A stretch of DNA of 64,000 bases from assembly GCF_932526225.1 (NCBI RefSeq), contig NC_064043.1:10707821-10771820 (forward strand), given 5' to 3'. Origin of the DNA: Nematostella vectensis. Its lineage: Eukaryota; Cnidaria; Anthozoa; Actiniaria; Edwardsiidae. A program made the position numbers and the translations under genes. Numbering within the stretch: the stretch's first letter is position 1; each line of letters opens with the position of its first letter. The notes beneath the pieces are model-generated. The model worked only from the letters and a program-made list of their open reading frames with translations. It ran no database searches and was not told the DNA's origin. This document shows, piece after piece, positions 33,601 through 46,080 of this stretch.

Positions 33601-36600
33601 GACGTAATTCGATCTTCCTGTGTAAAAGTAATGGCCCCGTTTGACAACATATAAGAGATGAAAAAAATAATAACTCAGTAGGATCGACCTAGCTGGAGTA
33701 AACATTAGCATATTCGTTTCGAAAAGTGAACATGAATTGGCCCGAAGTGAATTAAAATTTCATGATAAGATAAATTTTGATCTTACGATTTGAGGTTGGC
33801 GCGCCATTCCTCGAAGTCCAGTTTGTTGTCTTGGTTGACATCGGCCGACTTGAGAGCTTTTTGGATGTCCAGAATTTTCTCCCTCTTGAAGGACAGCTTG
33901 TTAAGCATGTTTTGATATCCCTAGAGAGAAACCAAGGCATAACGATCATGAATTGGTCAAATTCTGCAGGGGATATCTCGCAAAATAGAACGAAATAAGA
34001 GTGCTTGCTCTTCAATACATTCGACCCAAGGCCCTCAAAAAGACTACCCAAACAGCAAAACCCTTGCAAGAAACGGAAACCTAGATGACTGGCATTTTTA
34101 AAACATTTAGAACAAACCTTAACTCGAGGGTTCGCTAGCAAAGCGGGGCACATAACAGAATTTTCAACACTGATTACAAATGACTATAACTTAGTTTAAC
34201 AGATCTGCACCCACTAAAACTGGTAGAGCGCAGTTGCTCATCTGCATCCACTAAAACTGGTAGAGCGCAATTGCTCATAAACACAATTAGGTATTCACTC
34301 CGAGCATATACCATTACGAACAACTGGCCAATGGTATTCCACCTCTTGTCTCTCTTGAAATCCATTATTAAACCTTGTCTCCATGTTAATTATAAAGTTT
34401 ATTGGAAGTGTTTTCAATCAAGAAAGTGCTCTCAAGCCAGGCATTCATTTAAGAAAAATAGAAAATGAAAACCGCAAGGAAAATAATAACAGTCGTTATT
34501 CTTATTCTGGATGAATAATAAATTGTTGGCTTGGCTTTTTCTTATGTATAATCACTGGTAATTGATTGAGTCGCCGGGAAAGTCTTGCTATTAGGGGCTC
34601 ATTTCATGAAGGCAGACAAATTGAATAAAAACTCCACTTGAGATAACCAACGTTTTAAATACTCAATCATACCACTCAGAAGGGAAATACAAATGCTAAG
34701 GAAAGGATTGAAGGGCCTTTCGCTCTATATTCTCTTTATCTCCCCACATCAAAGCCAGTAAGCGAAGGACAGGGTGGTTCAATAATCCCTACACATGTCA
34801 ACCTTTAAGACAAACACCCCTCCCAGCCACACCCACATACACACCGGACCTAGACTTTAAACATGATCGTGGCATGTAGAAATGCGTCCCTAATACACCA
34901 TCTCATCTTCCGTCTACAGGGGGAGCCTGGGTGGCGAGGGTGACATGGTGCTGCTCAGTAAACAAGTTTCAATTACGACGAGATTTGAGTTTATTTGTTT
35001 TTGCCTTTTCTTCCAGGGTTTTTCTTTTGGGTTTTCTGGCCTTCCTCGCTCCGTTATACCAACAATTTCGATCTCAGCTGGGATCCATTGTCTGACATGA
35101 GTCCTATGGCACCTGCCTGAGGGCCTTTCTTTGCCTTCGACCAGGCACGTTTCAGGCGTGGTATAGGGTGTGTAGGCGGGAATTTGTGTTAAGTATACAC
35201 TGACCTTCTTGAAGTAGTCGGTGATCTCAAATTCGCTCTCTTGCGAGGCAATGTCAGACTTGACCTCGGCATAGGTGTCGTTAATGATAGCGAGGAACAT
35301 GTTGAGAAGGACGAAGAAGACGAAGAACACATAGGTCATGAAGAACAGCGGACCCAACACACGGTTGGCGTTCTCGATCTGGTGGAAGTCGAAGTCACCA
35401 AGGATGATACGGAACAGTGTGAAGCTACACAACAACAAGAAAAAAAAACTTTAGTTTACTCATCCATCATGGAAAAATACTTTAGCTGCGTAAACATTTC
35501 TTTGTAGATGTCTTTGTACATGTTACAAAGTCATTGTTGAACATTTCCAAGTGGTGGAGGGGTCCCTTCACTTAAAGCTTTGCGGTTTCAAAAAATGTGC
35601 CTTGTCAAACTCAATTATACAATCAAACACAAACAAATGGTTATGTTTTGATGCAAGTGTAGTGTAAACGAGTGAGATTGCATTGTGGTTCTGGTGATGG
35701 CCGTTAATTACTTTTTACTAACTGCTTTTACTCCAGCTGAATAGAGGTAAAGGTCAGTACGGACGTTAGCTTTGTTGAGGTATTGTGTATTGTTCTGCTA
35801 CAAAACAGGGTTGAAGCTTTGACCGTGAAGGTCAGCAAAGCATTCTATGTGTGGTCAATAGAGGGGCAGGCTCTTACATGCTGTCCTCAAAAGTGCTGAA
35901 GTCGCGCACTTGGGTACCAAAGATGAGGTAGCCGAGCTGAGCGTAGGCAAAGAAGATGATGAAGAACATAATCGCGAATCCGGCCACGTCTTTTGCGCAC
36001 TAAAAATACAATAAAATACCATGAGTCGGTTGGGCCCAGATGTTTGGGCCTTCTATCTGAAAGTGTGGAACCCTTGTGTTGTGTTGTTTTGTGTTTGAGC
36101 TAGGAATGCGGATAGGTATCATTTGATGATGCGAAGACGACTTGCTTGTCTTGTGGAAGTACTGTTTTAAAAAGCTGCCTCCTGCAGTAGAAGGACAACA
36201 GGCAAAAAGTTCGCTCAAGCATTCTTACCTTGGAGAGGGTGGAGGACAGCTGGGTCATGGTCTTGTTGAAGCTGATGTACTTGAACACCTGACCAGGGAA
36301 TCACAATGTCAGTACGATGGATAAATCAAGTAATGCAGCCATAAACACGCCTTGACTATTAGGTACGAAGCCAGGGTTCCCAAGAGTTGCTCCGTTTGCA
36401 TTACAGTACAGTACAAGTGCAGAAAAGATCTTAGTATTTTCCTGAGGCAGCTATTGTGCATCAGCGTACCTTCTCTCTATAAAAGAGCCTTAATTAGTCA
36501 CACGTTTATTCTCATAATTGGAAGACAGATTATCTAAAAAAGTTTTATACTTAATCCATCACATTTATTGGAAGATATCACAATGGTCTCCCTAAATCAG

Positions 36601-39600
36601 ACGCTGGAAAACCCTTCCACAACGATGACAAATGAAGGCTGACAGAAAATCTTCTTGAAATATAATTTAAGATACTCTTTCATACCTTGATCCAGGCGAA
36701 GAAGACTGCCACGGCCACCATGTTGTTGAACTGAGTTTGCCAGAATCCCAGCGAGTCAAAGTTGGCATACTGCGAGCCGTCTTCCAGGAGACTGCTGAGA
36801 AGGTCCCCGACTGCCATGGTACGGTACAGGTTAAAGACTACCGCCACGTACCCAAGCATAATCACCACCACATCCAGGACATTCCAAAAACTCTTGAAGT
36901 ACTTCATCTTGTGCTTCTTGATCTCGAGACCTTCAAGCGAAAGTTAAACTACATTAGCTCAGGCTGGGGAGCAAGGGAATTTACACATAGGCTTTGCTGA
37001 TTGAGAAATAGGGCTAATATCTATGGGGAGGTTTTTGATCACGAGACCATTACATGAGAGTTACACCGCATAAGCTCAAGACGGAAGGCACGAGAGTTTA
37101 CACATATGTTTGGCTGTTTGAAAAGGATGGCTGATCTATGGGTACCTCAAAAGTGGATTAAACCACCTTTTTTTAAGGGAGGACTTGACTTTTTTTAAAA
37201 AAAGACAGAAGACAAAGAAGAGGCCTGATCGTTCTTTTCTCTCTTTTTATTTAACTTTTGGAAATTACCCTAGTCTTGTGCCCAAATGGAAGTACCTAAG
37301 CAAGCGATCAACATTTTGCTTAAAAGAGGGGTTCTATTGAACTCACCCGTGGATCCGTCACTTCGACATAAATACACTTTTAAAGCACTTTTTTTATAAG
37401 AACCTTTTTAAGGTCCTTTTTTTTAAGAACGTCCAGCCTGAGATTTCACCAAATTTTAGGAACATTCTGAGAGCATGCCGAGGCTCTGATAGCAGATTTT
37501 TTTTTTAGTCCTAATGCAGAATCAAATTGTACTCATAGTAACAAACTTATTACTGCTATTGATCATTAGTGTAATTCTCTTTTTAATAATTCATTGGATA
37601 TTATGTTTTTTATATACACAAAATTTTGAGAACATCATTAAGAACATATTCAGCCGCCTTAAAATGTCCGAAAATAAGAACGGCCCAGCCTCAACTGAAA
37701 ATAAGACGTTCTTATAAAAAATAGTGTACTTCGCCATTAGAACTTAGTACCACAAAGAATACGAGATACCTTTAGAGGGATTTTAGTGGTAGCACTAAAA
37801 ACCCGATAAAACCCACCTTCCTCGATGGTATAGTAGATAATAAACAGGATAAAGATCCCCTCGCACGCCATCACAAAGTGGTCGAAAGTGTCGACATAGC
37901 GGATCAGCTTGACGGTGCGGAAGTTGAAGGAGGGGATGCAGCCACCAGTGGGGGGGTACTCGAACACCAGTCTGTAAACAACACAGTCGCAGGGAGAAGT
38001 GTTATAAATAAATAATACTAAAAAGCCTGTTAAAAAATTGTTGAGGAGCACAGCGCTGCTAACCTGACGATGCAGAAAAGATTGATGTTGGCGTTGTAGA
38101 CGGTGAAGTCGATGAACACAGCACGAGTTCCACGGTCAAGCCAAAGATTTTGCTATAGAACAAGACAACTTTTAGAGTGGATGTAATGGTGATTTCCTTC
38201 CTGCCCAACCGAACCCCCTAAGCCCTGGGGGTGCTTTTTTATCAAATATATAACGGTTTTGTGGATTTGATGGACGGCTTAAATACAATAATCGACCCCT
38301 GTCAACCAACCTTGAGATCCTCAATGATTTGCTGTGTTTCTGCCTTGGTCGGGGCGAGAAGTTGTGTGAATCCGCCGCCGCTGTAGGTGGTCATCCGCCC
38401 CCAGTAGGAGCGTCCCTGCAGGTCTTTCTCTGTTTGGTACGTCCAGCTAGAGAAACAAAAATATAAGTGTGATTTAAAGGTCTCTTCGCAACAGAAATGA
38501 GAGAGGAGCCTAAAGGCCGGTTTACATTTGCGATTTTGGATGCAACATCAAACGCATCAAACGACTCTTTTGCGCGCGCACGCTGCAACATCGCGATTTT
38601 TGTCGCAACAATATCGCACAGGTTTCAAACATGTTCAAAATTTGATGCAGTGCGCCAGAGAAAAAACGCCGTATAAAAACCATCGCAAGTTCCAATACTA
38701 AAAACGCGGATAAATATAGCCATCGCGCATATATTTTCCCGCGTTTTTATTTTTCGCGCGTGTTTGCTGAGCAACGGATATTCAATTTTCTCGGGATCAA
38801 TTAGTATCCGCAGCGTGATACATGTGATATTTCATTTTGGGTAAAGTGTTACTCAGTCTAGAAAAACAAAACAAGCGAAGCGCGATCGTTGATGGAGGGA
38901 TTGATGTTCTTCAGGAGATGAAAAAACCCTGGGTTTTAATCCTTATCATCTGTGGTTACCGAATGCGACCACTATCAGGCTTAGGGAGGGAGAAAGAGGC
39001 TTTAAAGGAACATGCCATCCCACTACTTATGTACTTACGCCGATCCGTTCATCTTGCCAAATGTGTTCATGTCTTCCACGTTCGGGGAGTAGGCGGCATA
39101 GCACTCCTTGATAACAGACTTGAAGTCGTCATGGACACTGCAAACAACGCCGCGAAACACTTTAGTCAAACACTCTTCGACAATTCAGATATGGCGGTGG
39201 CTGAAGGGGACTTTGACATGGAAGAAGACGCACTTTCGTTTAAAGGACACGTGAGGCTTTGGGCGAATTCGGCGTTTTAGAGCCTCGTTAGTATTTCTAA
39301 AAAAAGCCAAGGAAGTTTGTCCCTGGATATTTACTTCATGTATTGCGTTCTAAATTTTAGCCAAAGGAAAACTTGTTGCCTTTACATCTGACTAAAGTAA
39401 AGAGGCTCCTTTTGTTGCTTACGTGCAAGAGTCGTTGAGCACACGAAGCTGGCGGAAGCGAGGTCGGCCAAGGATCTTGTTCTCAAAGTAGATAAATCCA
39501 AGGTCATCTTTGGGCTTAGTGACGTTCTGGTTGTTGTAGTACTGTTCCCAGTAGAGACCATCAGAAAGAGTCTCGGTGGTGTACTATAAGAACAACAGCA

Positions 39601-42600
39601 ACAACACAAGTCAGATCCGGAAGGACGGGAAATTATTTAAAGAGAGGGGCTGTGAGAAAAAAGGGGTAGGGTCTGGTTATTTTTTATAGTCCAAACTAGG
39701 GTCCTTGGAATTTAAAGTTAAATTATACAAAGGGGGGGGGGGGGGACGAAAATCAATGATGGGGGGTGGGGTTGCTCCTTTTTAATAAATAATTATATTG
39801 ACTTGGATTTTGAGCTGTGTGAGGGAATTGGGTTTCATGATGGTGGTGGTGGGGGAAGGGGGGGGGGGGGGGGGGTGCTTTGGTGCTACATTCACCACAT
39901 ACCATCCAGAATTCGTTCATGGTGGTGATGTCCTTGAAGGTGTTGCGGTTTGACATGCTGCTCTCGACAAATAAGTCTGAAAACAAGTGTGCACAGGGGT
40001 AAGGGTACTGTACACAGGGGTTGAAATTGAATGTTGTTCACCTCTGTGACATACAGTACAGGGGAGTAGCCATGGGCATAGCCCCCGTCTAGCAGTCAAA
40101 AATACAGTAACTGTATGAGACATTATTTAAAACACAGGAGAAAATGCCTTGAAAGGGCCTTTTGGGCCACCTCCTGTTAAAAATCCTGGCTTTGCTGCTG
40201 CAGTAGCTGCAGCAGGCTCAAATTATTGGGGGGGGGACACAATTTAGAAAATTGGGGGGGGGGGGTGGGGAATAGCCCCACCCCCCCCCCAATTTTTTTT
40301 CTAAAATTATAAGGAAATAAGGGGCATGGCTATGCCCCCCTACAGGTTTCTTAATTATTTCCTTATAATTTTAGAAAAAAAATGGGGGGGGGGTGGGGCT
40401 ATTCCCCCCTACAGGTTTTTTAATGTTTCTAAATTGTGTCCCCCCCCCAATAATTTGAGCCTGCTGCAGCTACTGCATAAGCCAGGATTTTTAACAGTGT
40501 GTCCCAATCCCTGCTATGGCCGTTGTGAATACAGAGTAGCTAACTGACATTTAGCAAAATTAGCCCTGAAGGTTTAATGCTTGAAATGTCAGTACAGCTA
40601 CTATGTTTTCACTCTGTGTTGAATCATTTCCCTTTTTCCACAAGGTCAATGCGGGCTGATAACTTATCCAAGGAAAATGTTTTGGGATATAAATAATTAG
40701 AAAGAAACAAAAGGACTTAACAAAAGTTGCAGGATGTTTGATTTGTAGAAGGAAATTTATAAGGAAAATACTTAGTTTAGCATGTGTTTTTATGGCATAC
40801 CTGTCAACTCTCCTGCATTACGCGGGAGTCTCGACCCCTTCTCCCACCCTCCGGTGTCGAGCACCAAATCTCCCGCTTTTTAGTGATTTTTATAGCTTTC
40901 GAAAAATTATTCTATAGAAAATTGTCATTTTGCCTATTTTCTATTATTGAAAATATTTGAAACAATAATTACTTTGCATAGCACAATTAATCTAACACCC
41001 TCGTGAGATCAATAACTGCAAACACCTGCAAAGCTAAACCCACCCCTCCCCCTCAAAAATGAATATACCCCTCCCCCTAAAATATTCTCAAGCCTTGAGA
41101 TTTTCAGAGGTTGACAGGTATGTTATGGAGGCACTGGTTGGTTGCTAGCGCCTAATGTAAAAGGTGTGGCTTAGTGACAGCTGTGTCTTACCTCTCATGA
41201 CCTTCGTAAAGTAGTACATGGTTGAGCTGGTCATACCAAAAGTCACTGTAAACAAAACATGCATCAATTAACATCAGAATGACATTTTGGACTAATTATG
41301 TAATTGGGAATATGAAAGGTTTCCTGAACCTTAGGGTTCAAGAGGACAATATTGCAACAACCTTTCCTGGAGTGAAGGAGGACTGGAGAAATCTTAGAGC
41401 GACTTGAAGATTGTTGAGTGTGGTCAATAGAATACTGCATGGGTAGTAAAGGGAAAAGATGTACTTACAGATGCAGAGGATGGTGATGAATACCAGGTAG
41501 ATGATCAGTTCTCGGAGGGTCGTCTTGATGTGCATTTCTCTGTCTGAGTCTGTGTCCTCTGTCTGTCGGGTACGCCATAGTCCTGCACAAAGCATAAGTA
41601 AGAAACGTCAGCAAAACTCACAAAATATCTGATAGGGCAGGGGTGCTTTTGCCTCTCAGTGATTATCCCCCTTGGCCAAGATTTGATGAGTTGTTTCCTC
41701 TTTGAAGAGTTGTTCTACAAATTTTCCTGGCGCATACAGGGTACAGGGCATGCAGGGTACACGAAGGCAAAAAGTGGGTCATTTCTTATTAAAGGACGGT
41801 CAAATATTATCTTTTTTCCATATAATTCCTGTGACTGTGCACCCCTCTCAGCCAATCCTGGGGACGCACCTGTTTTTCTTGCTGTTCACACAAACACTAC
41901 TAGCTCTATTCCATACATAAGCTTTATTTCTTACAAACACCACCATAAAATAACAATATTACTTTCAGTTTTTGTCTGTGTTTTCACTATTGTAAATAAA
42001 GGATTAATAGGATAAAAAATATAATATAAATATAATATAATCTGCCCTTTGTCCTCTTTTGAATATCTATTCAAATGTCCCTTTTCAATATTATCATTAT
42101 TATTCAATTGTCTTTCAAGAATTCTGTTTCTACAGAAACAGCCAATCAATTTTTTTCACAAATAAACAACATCAGCCCAAAGAAAATATGGCACAAATAA
42201 TTCAAAAAAGTTTATTTTAGCACAAACAAGGCCATTCTTTACATAACGAAATTTCAGAGTTGAAATCTTGAGCTAAAATGGACAAATATCTAATTTAATA
42301 GAACTCTCTAAATATGCCATTAGTTTCTAACAATTGTGAAAACGCTTGTAACACAGTTGGTTTGATTACTTCTATCTAGAAGAAATCTTTGTTTTGAAAG
42401 TAAAATAAAATTATCCAAGGAAGCTCAAACTAACAATTATTGCAATAAACCAATAATATACAAAGCACTGGAAAAATATCTTATGGCAGAAAAAGGTTTA
42501 TATGTATAACGAGAGTTTGAAAATGGGAATCAATAAGGAATACTTCACTGAAAACCTGTGGTTCCAACTAACAATATGCATGGTTGGTTATTTTTGTGGT

Positions 42601-44567
42601 TACCAAGGATAGATAAGGCCAATTACTGTGTAATACACACAATACAGCCTAGAAATGAATAAGGGTAGTTTATACAAAACCGAGAACCAAGCAGGGAACA
42701 TTATAACCTTGAATAAACCAGATGAATAATATTTCTGACATTTACATAATGGTCGGTATTTTTGAAAGTGAATGTTTGGAGTAATAAAGCATTTTCTTGA
42801 GTGCCCGTCGATTTTGCCAAGGAAATTTTAAAAATGACTAATAACCGTCGCTTGTATAGATGTGCTACGTAAAGAAAGATTTAAAACCATAACCAAATTT
42901 TAATGCTTTTAGAAAAAAATATTTATTTTTTATTACCAATTCGATCGATTATACTTTGGCTTTGAACACCTTTCATATTCCTATGAAAAGGTCAAAAACG
43001 TCTTTTTCAGTGCGAAATTTTAATAAGAAATTGATTCCGAAAAAAAAAATCACAAGCAAATGTAGTAGTAGTGGATTCCGCTATTTCCGTTAGAGTGGAA
43101 ATGATCCAAGAAATGCATTTACTTAGAAGTGCCCTAGTTAGAAGGCCGAAAAAATCCTAATAAATAGCCCGCATTTTGTTGGGTTCTTTTCGGGTGAAAA
43201 ACCAATCAAGTGTTATGAAAGCGCACATCAGTGGTTTCCAGAAACATCAGAGAAGAATTTTTTTTACTACACAGAGTTAAGAAGCACTCCGAGGGTGTTA
43301 TAAAAAAAAACACTATTATTTTTCTTCCATCCAGAGTGTTCTTCGTCGAATGAATAATTTATTGGTTGGTTAGTGGTTGCCCCAAAGTTGGCAAACAAAA
43401 TTCTGCGTTAGATATCGGGTTTTTAGCGACACTTTATCGAGTTATTTTAAAAATGAGATACCGCAACCGAATCATTCCAGTAATCTACACAAGCATATTT
43501 GGTTAAAAAGGTTTTAGAGTTGGAAAAAAATGACGAATTTTCGGATTCTTCATTTTTTCCCCTAAGTAAACATTACAGACTACTAGCACCTGCTTCGTTC
43601 GGGGGGCCCTCATTAAATTTTACTTGATGGGGAAACTCTGGATTTTAACATTTCCGAGCAGATAGACCCGCAAGGGAAATTAATTTCAATCGAGAAGATA
43701 GATAAACTAAAAAAACATGATAACTTCTAACGATTCTACTAGTCCAACCTACGCGGGTTTGTATATATATATGGCGTATTTGCGGGGTCAATTATAAACC
43801 AACCACCAAAATCTCTCCATCGTTTTTTCGCGGTTTATTTCCCTAATGATACGATATAACAGGCAAAGTTGTGACAAGTAAGACCGACTGGAAAAGGGAA
43901 ATTAGTAGTTTTTAAGAGGAGGGCCTAGTAATGGAGAATCTCGAACAGTTATAAAGAACCATCCAGACTTTTCGTATCAAAACATTAGATTCCATACGGA
44001 ACTGTCACGGATGAATGACTCGAACCTCGCTTAGAATTGATAAATATTCGACTTTATATCTTCCTGGTGACCATGAATTGTTGGTTGGATAAAAAAGAAA
44101 GACATACCTCGGATAATTCGCTTGAATCGAGTCCAACATCCAACAGGCACGTTCTTTGCCCCTGGAACGCGCACGTCCGCCGCGATTCGCTTCTGATGGC
44201 TGACGGGTTCAGCCTCCATCGCACTAGGCATAACATCGACCGCGGCCGAGGCTGGCGCTCTCGGAGAGGAGAAATCGATCTCATCTCCCCCTTGCCCAGT
44301 CAGCAGATCGTCTTCCGACCAAGCGGCTCGTGAGTTGGACGAGGCAGGTCGTCCACTTTTCTCGTGCATCTCCATCTCGTCGTTCATGCTGAGTCCAAGA
44401 CTTGCTTGCGAACCCGTAGGTTTATTTCGTCGCTTCGCCGACCCTGTACTCATTCTTTTAGGTCTTATAAAGCCGACAAAAGCTTGAAATACCTTTTGGT
44501 TTCTTGAATTTCGGGTTGACGATACGGGAATCCCGTTAGTGTGTCTCCACGGGTTTTCGTACTCCAC
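30643..44567 (-). CDS. PKD2: Polycystin-2 (TRPP-type cation channel)
   Basis: Eighteen minus-strand exons: 44108-44567, 41469-41582, 41192-41245, 39903-39976, 39423-39583, 39039-39137, 38311-38446, 38064-38152, 37817-37971, 36686-36930, 36229-36288, 35878-35999, 35205-35424, 33787-33920, 32854-32971, 31775-31986, 31338-31485, 30643-30906. They total 2865 bp, 954 residues, against 968 in human. The cytoplasmic N-terminus (about 155 residues) leads to [15 protein letters not shown] (S1), then the large extracellular polycystin domain, S2 ([20 protein letters not shown]), S3-S5 (RSFWN-like [31 protein letters not shown]), the filter LGD at residues 598-600 in [10 protein letters not shown], and S6 ([20 protein letters not shown]). 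The C-tail has two EF-hand loops (690-701, 724-735), an acidic Ser cluster and the coiled coil [19 protein letters not shown]. Non-selective cation channel of cilia and ER, usually paired with a PKD1 protein. Confidence 0.97.
30950..31336. repeat. Degenerate minisatellite around GTTGCGTTACTCAT
   Basis: Units of about 14-20 bp built on GTTGCGTTACTCAT and TATCGCGTTAC fill nearly the whole last intron of PKD2. Larger blocks also repeat (TCATGTTGT.GCGCG.CTAACGTTGCG at 31115 and 31216). Confidence 0.8.
34203..34279. repeat. Two tandem 38-bp copies in a PKD2 intron
   Basis: CTGCACCCACTAAAACTGGT plus AGAGCGCAGTTGCTCAT is followed by a copy with two base changes. Confidence 0.8.
40176..40495. mobile_element. 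320-bp foldback element related to the G-rich repeat family
   Basis: The left arm runs CTGTTAAAAATCCTGGCTTT, CAGTAGCTGCAGCAGGCTCA, AATTATTGGGGG and ACACAATTTAGAAA; the right arm 40425-40495 is its reverse complement with small changes. The centre has poly-G/poly-C and GGCATGGCTATGCCCCCCTA. It sits in the PKD2 intron between exons at 39976 and 41192. CTCAAATTATTGGGG is shared with the copy at 17500. Confidence 0.8.
40796..41122. mobile_element. 327-bp MITE with CATACCTGTCAAC ends
   Basis: CATACCTGTCAACTCT at the left faces AGAGGTTGACAGGTATG at the right, a near-perfect inverted pair. Same PKD2 intron as the foldback element at 40176. Non-coding. Confidence 0.75.
41734..41880. repeat. Dispersed repeat with GCCAATCCTGGGGACGC.CCTG
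   Basis: GCACCCCTCTCAGCCAATCC and TGGGGACGCACCTG match CTCGGCCAATCCTGGGAACGCGCCTG at 21085-21112. Its left edge GCGCATACAGGGTACAGGGCA may pair with the right end. Lies in PKD2 intron 1. Confidence 0.55.
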
Positions 44568-45088
44568 TAACTGATCTAGTCACGCTCAAGTTTAGAACCA
44601 AAGTGAGTTTGGGAACCTTGAGCTCATTAATATTTCATGAATGCGTAAGAGGTACCACGGTGTCAATCATGTATTTTTAATTTCATAAGTTTCCATAGAG
44701 ACAGCCCCGTTCTTTTCGCTCAGAACTTTATGTCAACAACGGTAAGTGACAGCTAAAGAAGCAAACTACGTCAAAGAATAGTAAATTAATGGTTTTCACT
44801 TTTCATGTCTTCTAAGTGAATTGAGCGGGATTTTGTAAATTTGAGGGATCCGAAATTGCCACGTCGATTAATCATTTATGTGGCTCATCATTTTCGCTAG
44901 AATTAAAATCCCAAGAACAATAGATCATTGCAACTATTGGATGCAAGGAAAGAAAAGCGAAATTCTAAATCATAGCAAACTAAAGCGAGTGTATATTTTT
45001 ACTAGGAAATGTTAACATAACACTGTAAACTATCGTTTTTTGCAACATCCCTGAGTTAAGAATCAGTGTCAGTGCTGTAGAGCGAAAA
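44568..45088. promoter_or_regulatory. Shared upstream region of PKD2 and the candidate microprotein gene
   Basis: 521 bp separate the PKD2 start codon (minus) and the start codon of the candidate gene at 45089 (plus). It would hold both 5' UTRs and promoters. I see no clear TATA box placed for either start; regulatory content is inferred from position only. Confidence 0.4.
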
Positions 45089-45945
45089 ATGAATAAAGAA
45101 ATGAATGGTTCACCTGCATCCTTAACTGACAAAATGCGTCAACGGTATAAAACATTAATGCTCTTGTCAGGTAAGTAGAGCAATCTCATAGGCTCATTGG
45201 AGAACCGTTTCCCAGCACTGATGTTAAATGGTGATATATGCAAAAGATGAGGAGAGCTTAGACAAACACTATAAAAGTGGTGCCTATTTTATTTATAAAT
45301 GCACTGTTGTTTGAATGTGGTTTCGTATTAGTGGTTTTTCTGTCATAACTCTGGCGCCTTAATGTTGTTTAAAAATTACAATTCCTAGCAATTATCTGTA
45401 TATTACGTGAAGGTTTCCACCGATACGGTGTTATCAATTGGGGGGAATTGTGCGAAGTCTGTCAGATGGGTTCCGTTTGGCCTCGCAAAGTGACTAATGC
45501 GAGTTTTTGGTGTTTCTAGCGGCATCTAGCTAATTCATATCAACATCCCGCATTTACGTACTTTCAGGAGCGCGCGCGAAAATGGGGAAAGAATCCCGCC
45601 GCAACGGAAGGGGGGGGGGGGGGGGGGGGGGGCTGACCAAAACAGGCACTTGGCAGAGGGAGTTAGCAGAAATAAGGTGCCTAAATGGACCCTGTGCGAG
45701 TTATCAGTTCCCCCGAATTTGAAAATTCAGGAGGTCGATAAGATCCCCACGAAAGTGATTACAAAAGATGAAACTTTAGCACGTGTTAACGAGACTGCCA
45801 CACAAAGGGGTAGTTCTCGTGAATGCGATGGGAATCGAACAACTGAAATAACGAAAGACTGTCTATTTATAGCATACTAATGCTTCAACTGATTTCTTAT
45901 TCCTTTACAGGCTTCTTCTGTTTCGCGTTATTTGTTAACAGATAA
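45089..45945 (+). CDS. Candidate 38-residue single-pass membrane microprotein, two exons
   Basis: Exon 1, 45089-45170, encodes 27 residues starting MNKEMNGSPASLTDKMRQRY and KTLMLLS, and ends at the strong donor CAG|GTAAGT in phase 1. Exon 2 begins at 45911 after an excellent acceptor: branch-point-like TACTAAT at 45875-45881, a pyrimidine tract and TTTACAG. The joined frame adds GFFCFALFVNR and stops at TAA 45943-45945. The result is a short charged N-terminus and one hydrophobic helix (TLMLLSGFFCFALFV) ending in Asn-Arg. AATAAA follows 130 bp after the stop. Too short for an open-reading-frame scan. Function unknown; small proteins of this shape are common in mitochondrial and ER membranes. 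The splice signals and poly(A) site are seen; transcription and translation are inferred. Confidence 0.5.
45610..45632. repeat. 23-base G homopolymer
   Basis: Uninterrupted G run inside the intron of the candidate microprotein gene. Its length in the assembly may be unreliable. Confidence 0.9.
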
Positions 45946-46074
45946 GACGTTAGGACCAAAAGGAGAGGAGGGGAGGAGAATGCAGAGGGGTGAAGCAATT
46001 TCAGAAATGTTGAAATGTTGATGTTATAACATGTGATAATTTCGGCTCCTGATATCTTAATTAAATCCACTTTT

Positions 46075-46080
46075 AATAAA
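46075..46080 (+). terminator. Poly(A) signal for the candidate microprotein gene
   Basis: AATAAA 130 bp beyond the TAA at 45943-45945. Confidence 0.45.

Noticed and set aside
34914-35204. PKD2 exon frame continuing 97 codons past the donor at 35205
   Set aside because: The GTCAGT donor, phase and homology all end the exon at 35205. The extra residues resemble nothing in PKD2, so this is chance read-through into the intron.
38512-38640. Possible transposon end (CCGGTTTACATTTGCGATTTT with TGCAACATCGCGATTTTTG nearby)
   Set aside because: Repeat-like, but I could not find a matching second end.
45820-45845. tRNA B-box-like GTTCGATTCCC on the minus strand
   Set aside because: No A box, cloverleaf or anticodon arm can be placed around it.
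45650-45880. 76-codon plus frame after the G run
   Set aside because: It has no domain and lies in the inferred intron of the microprotein candidate.
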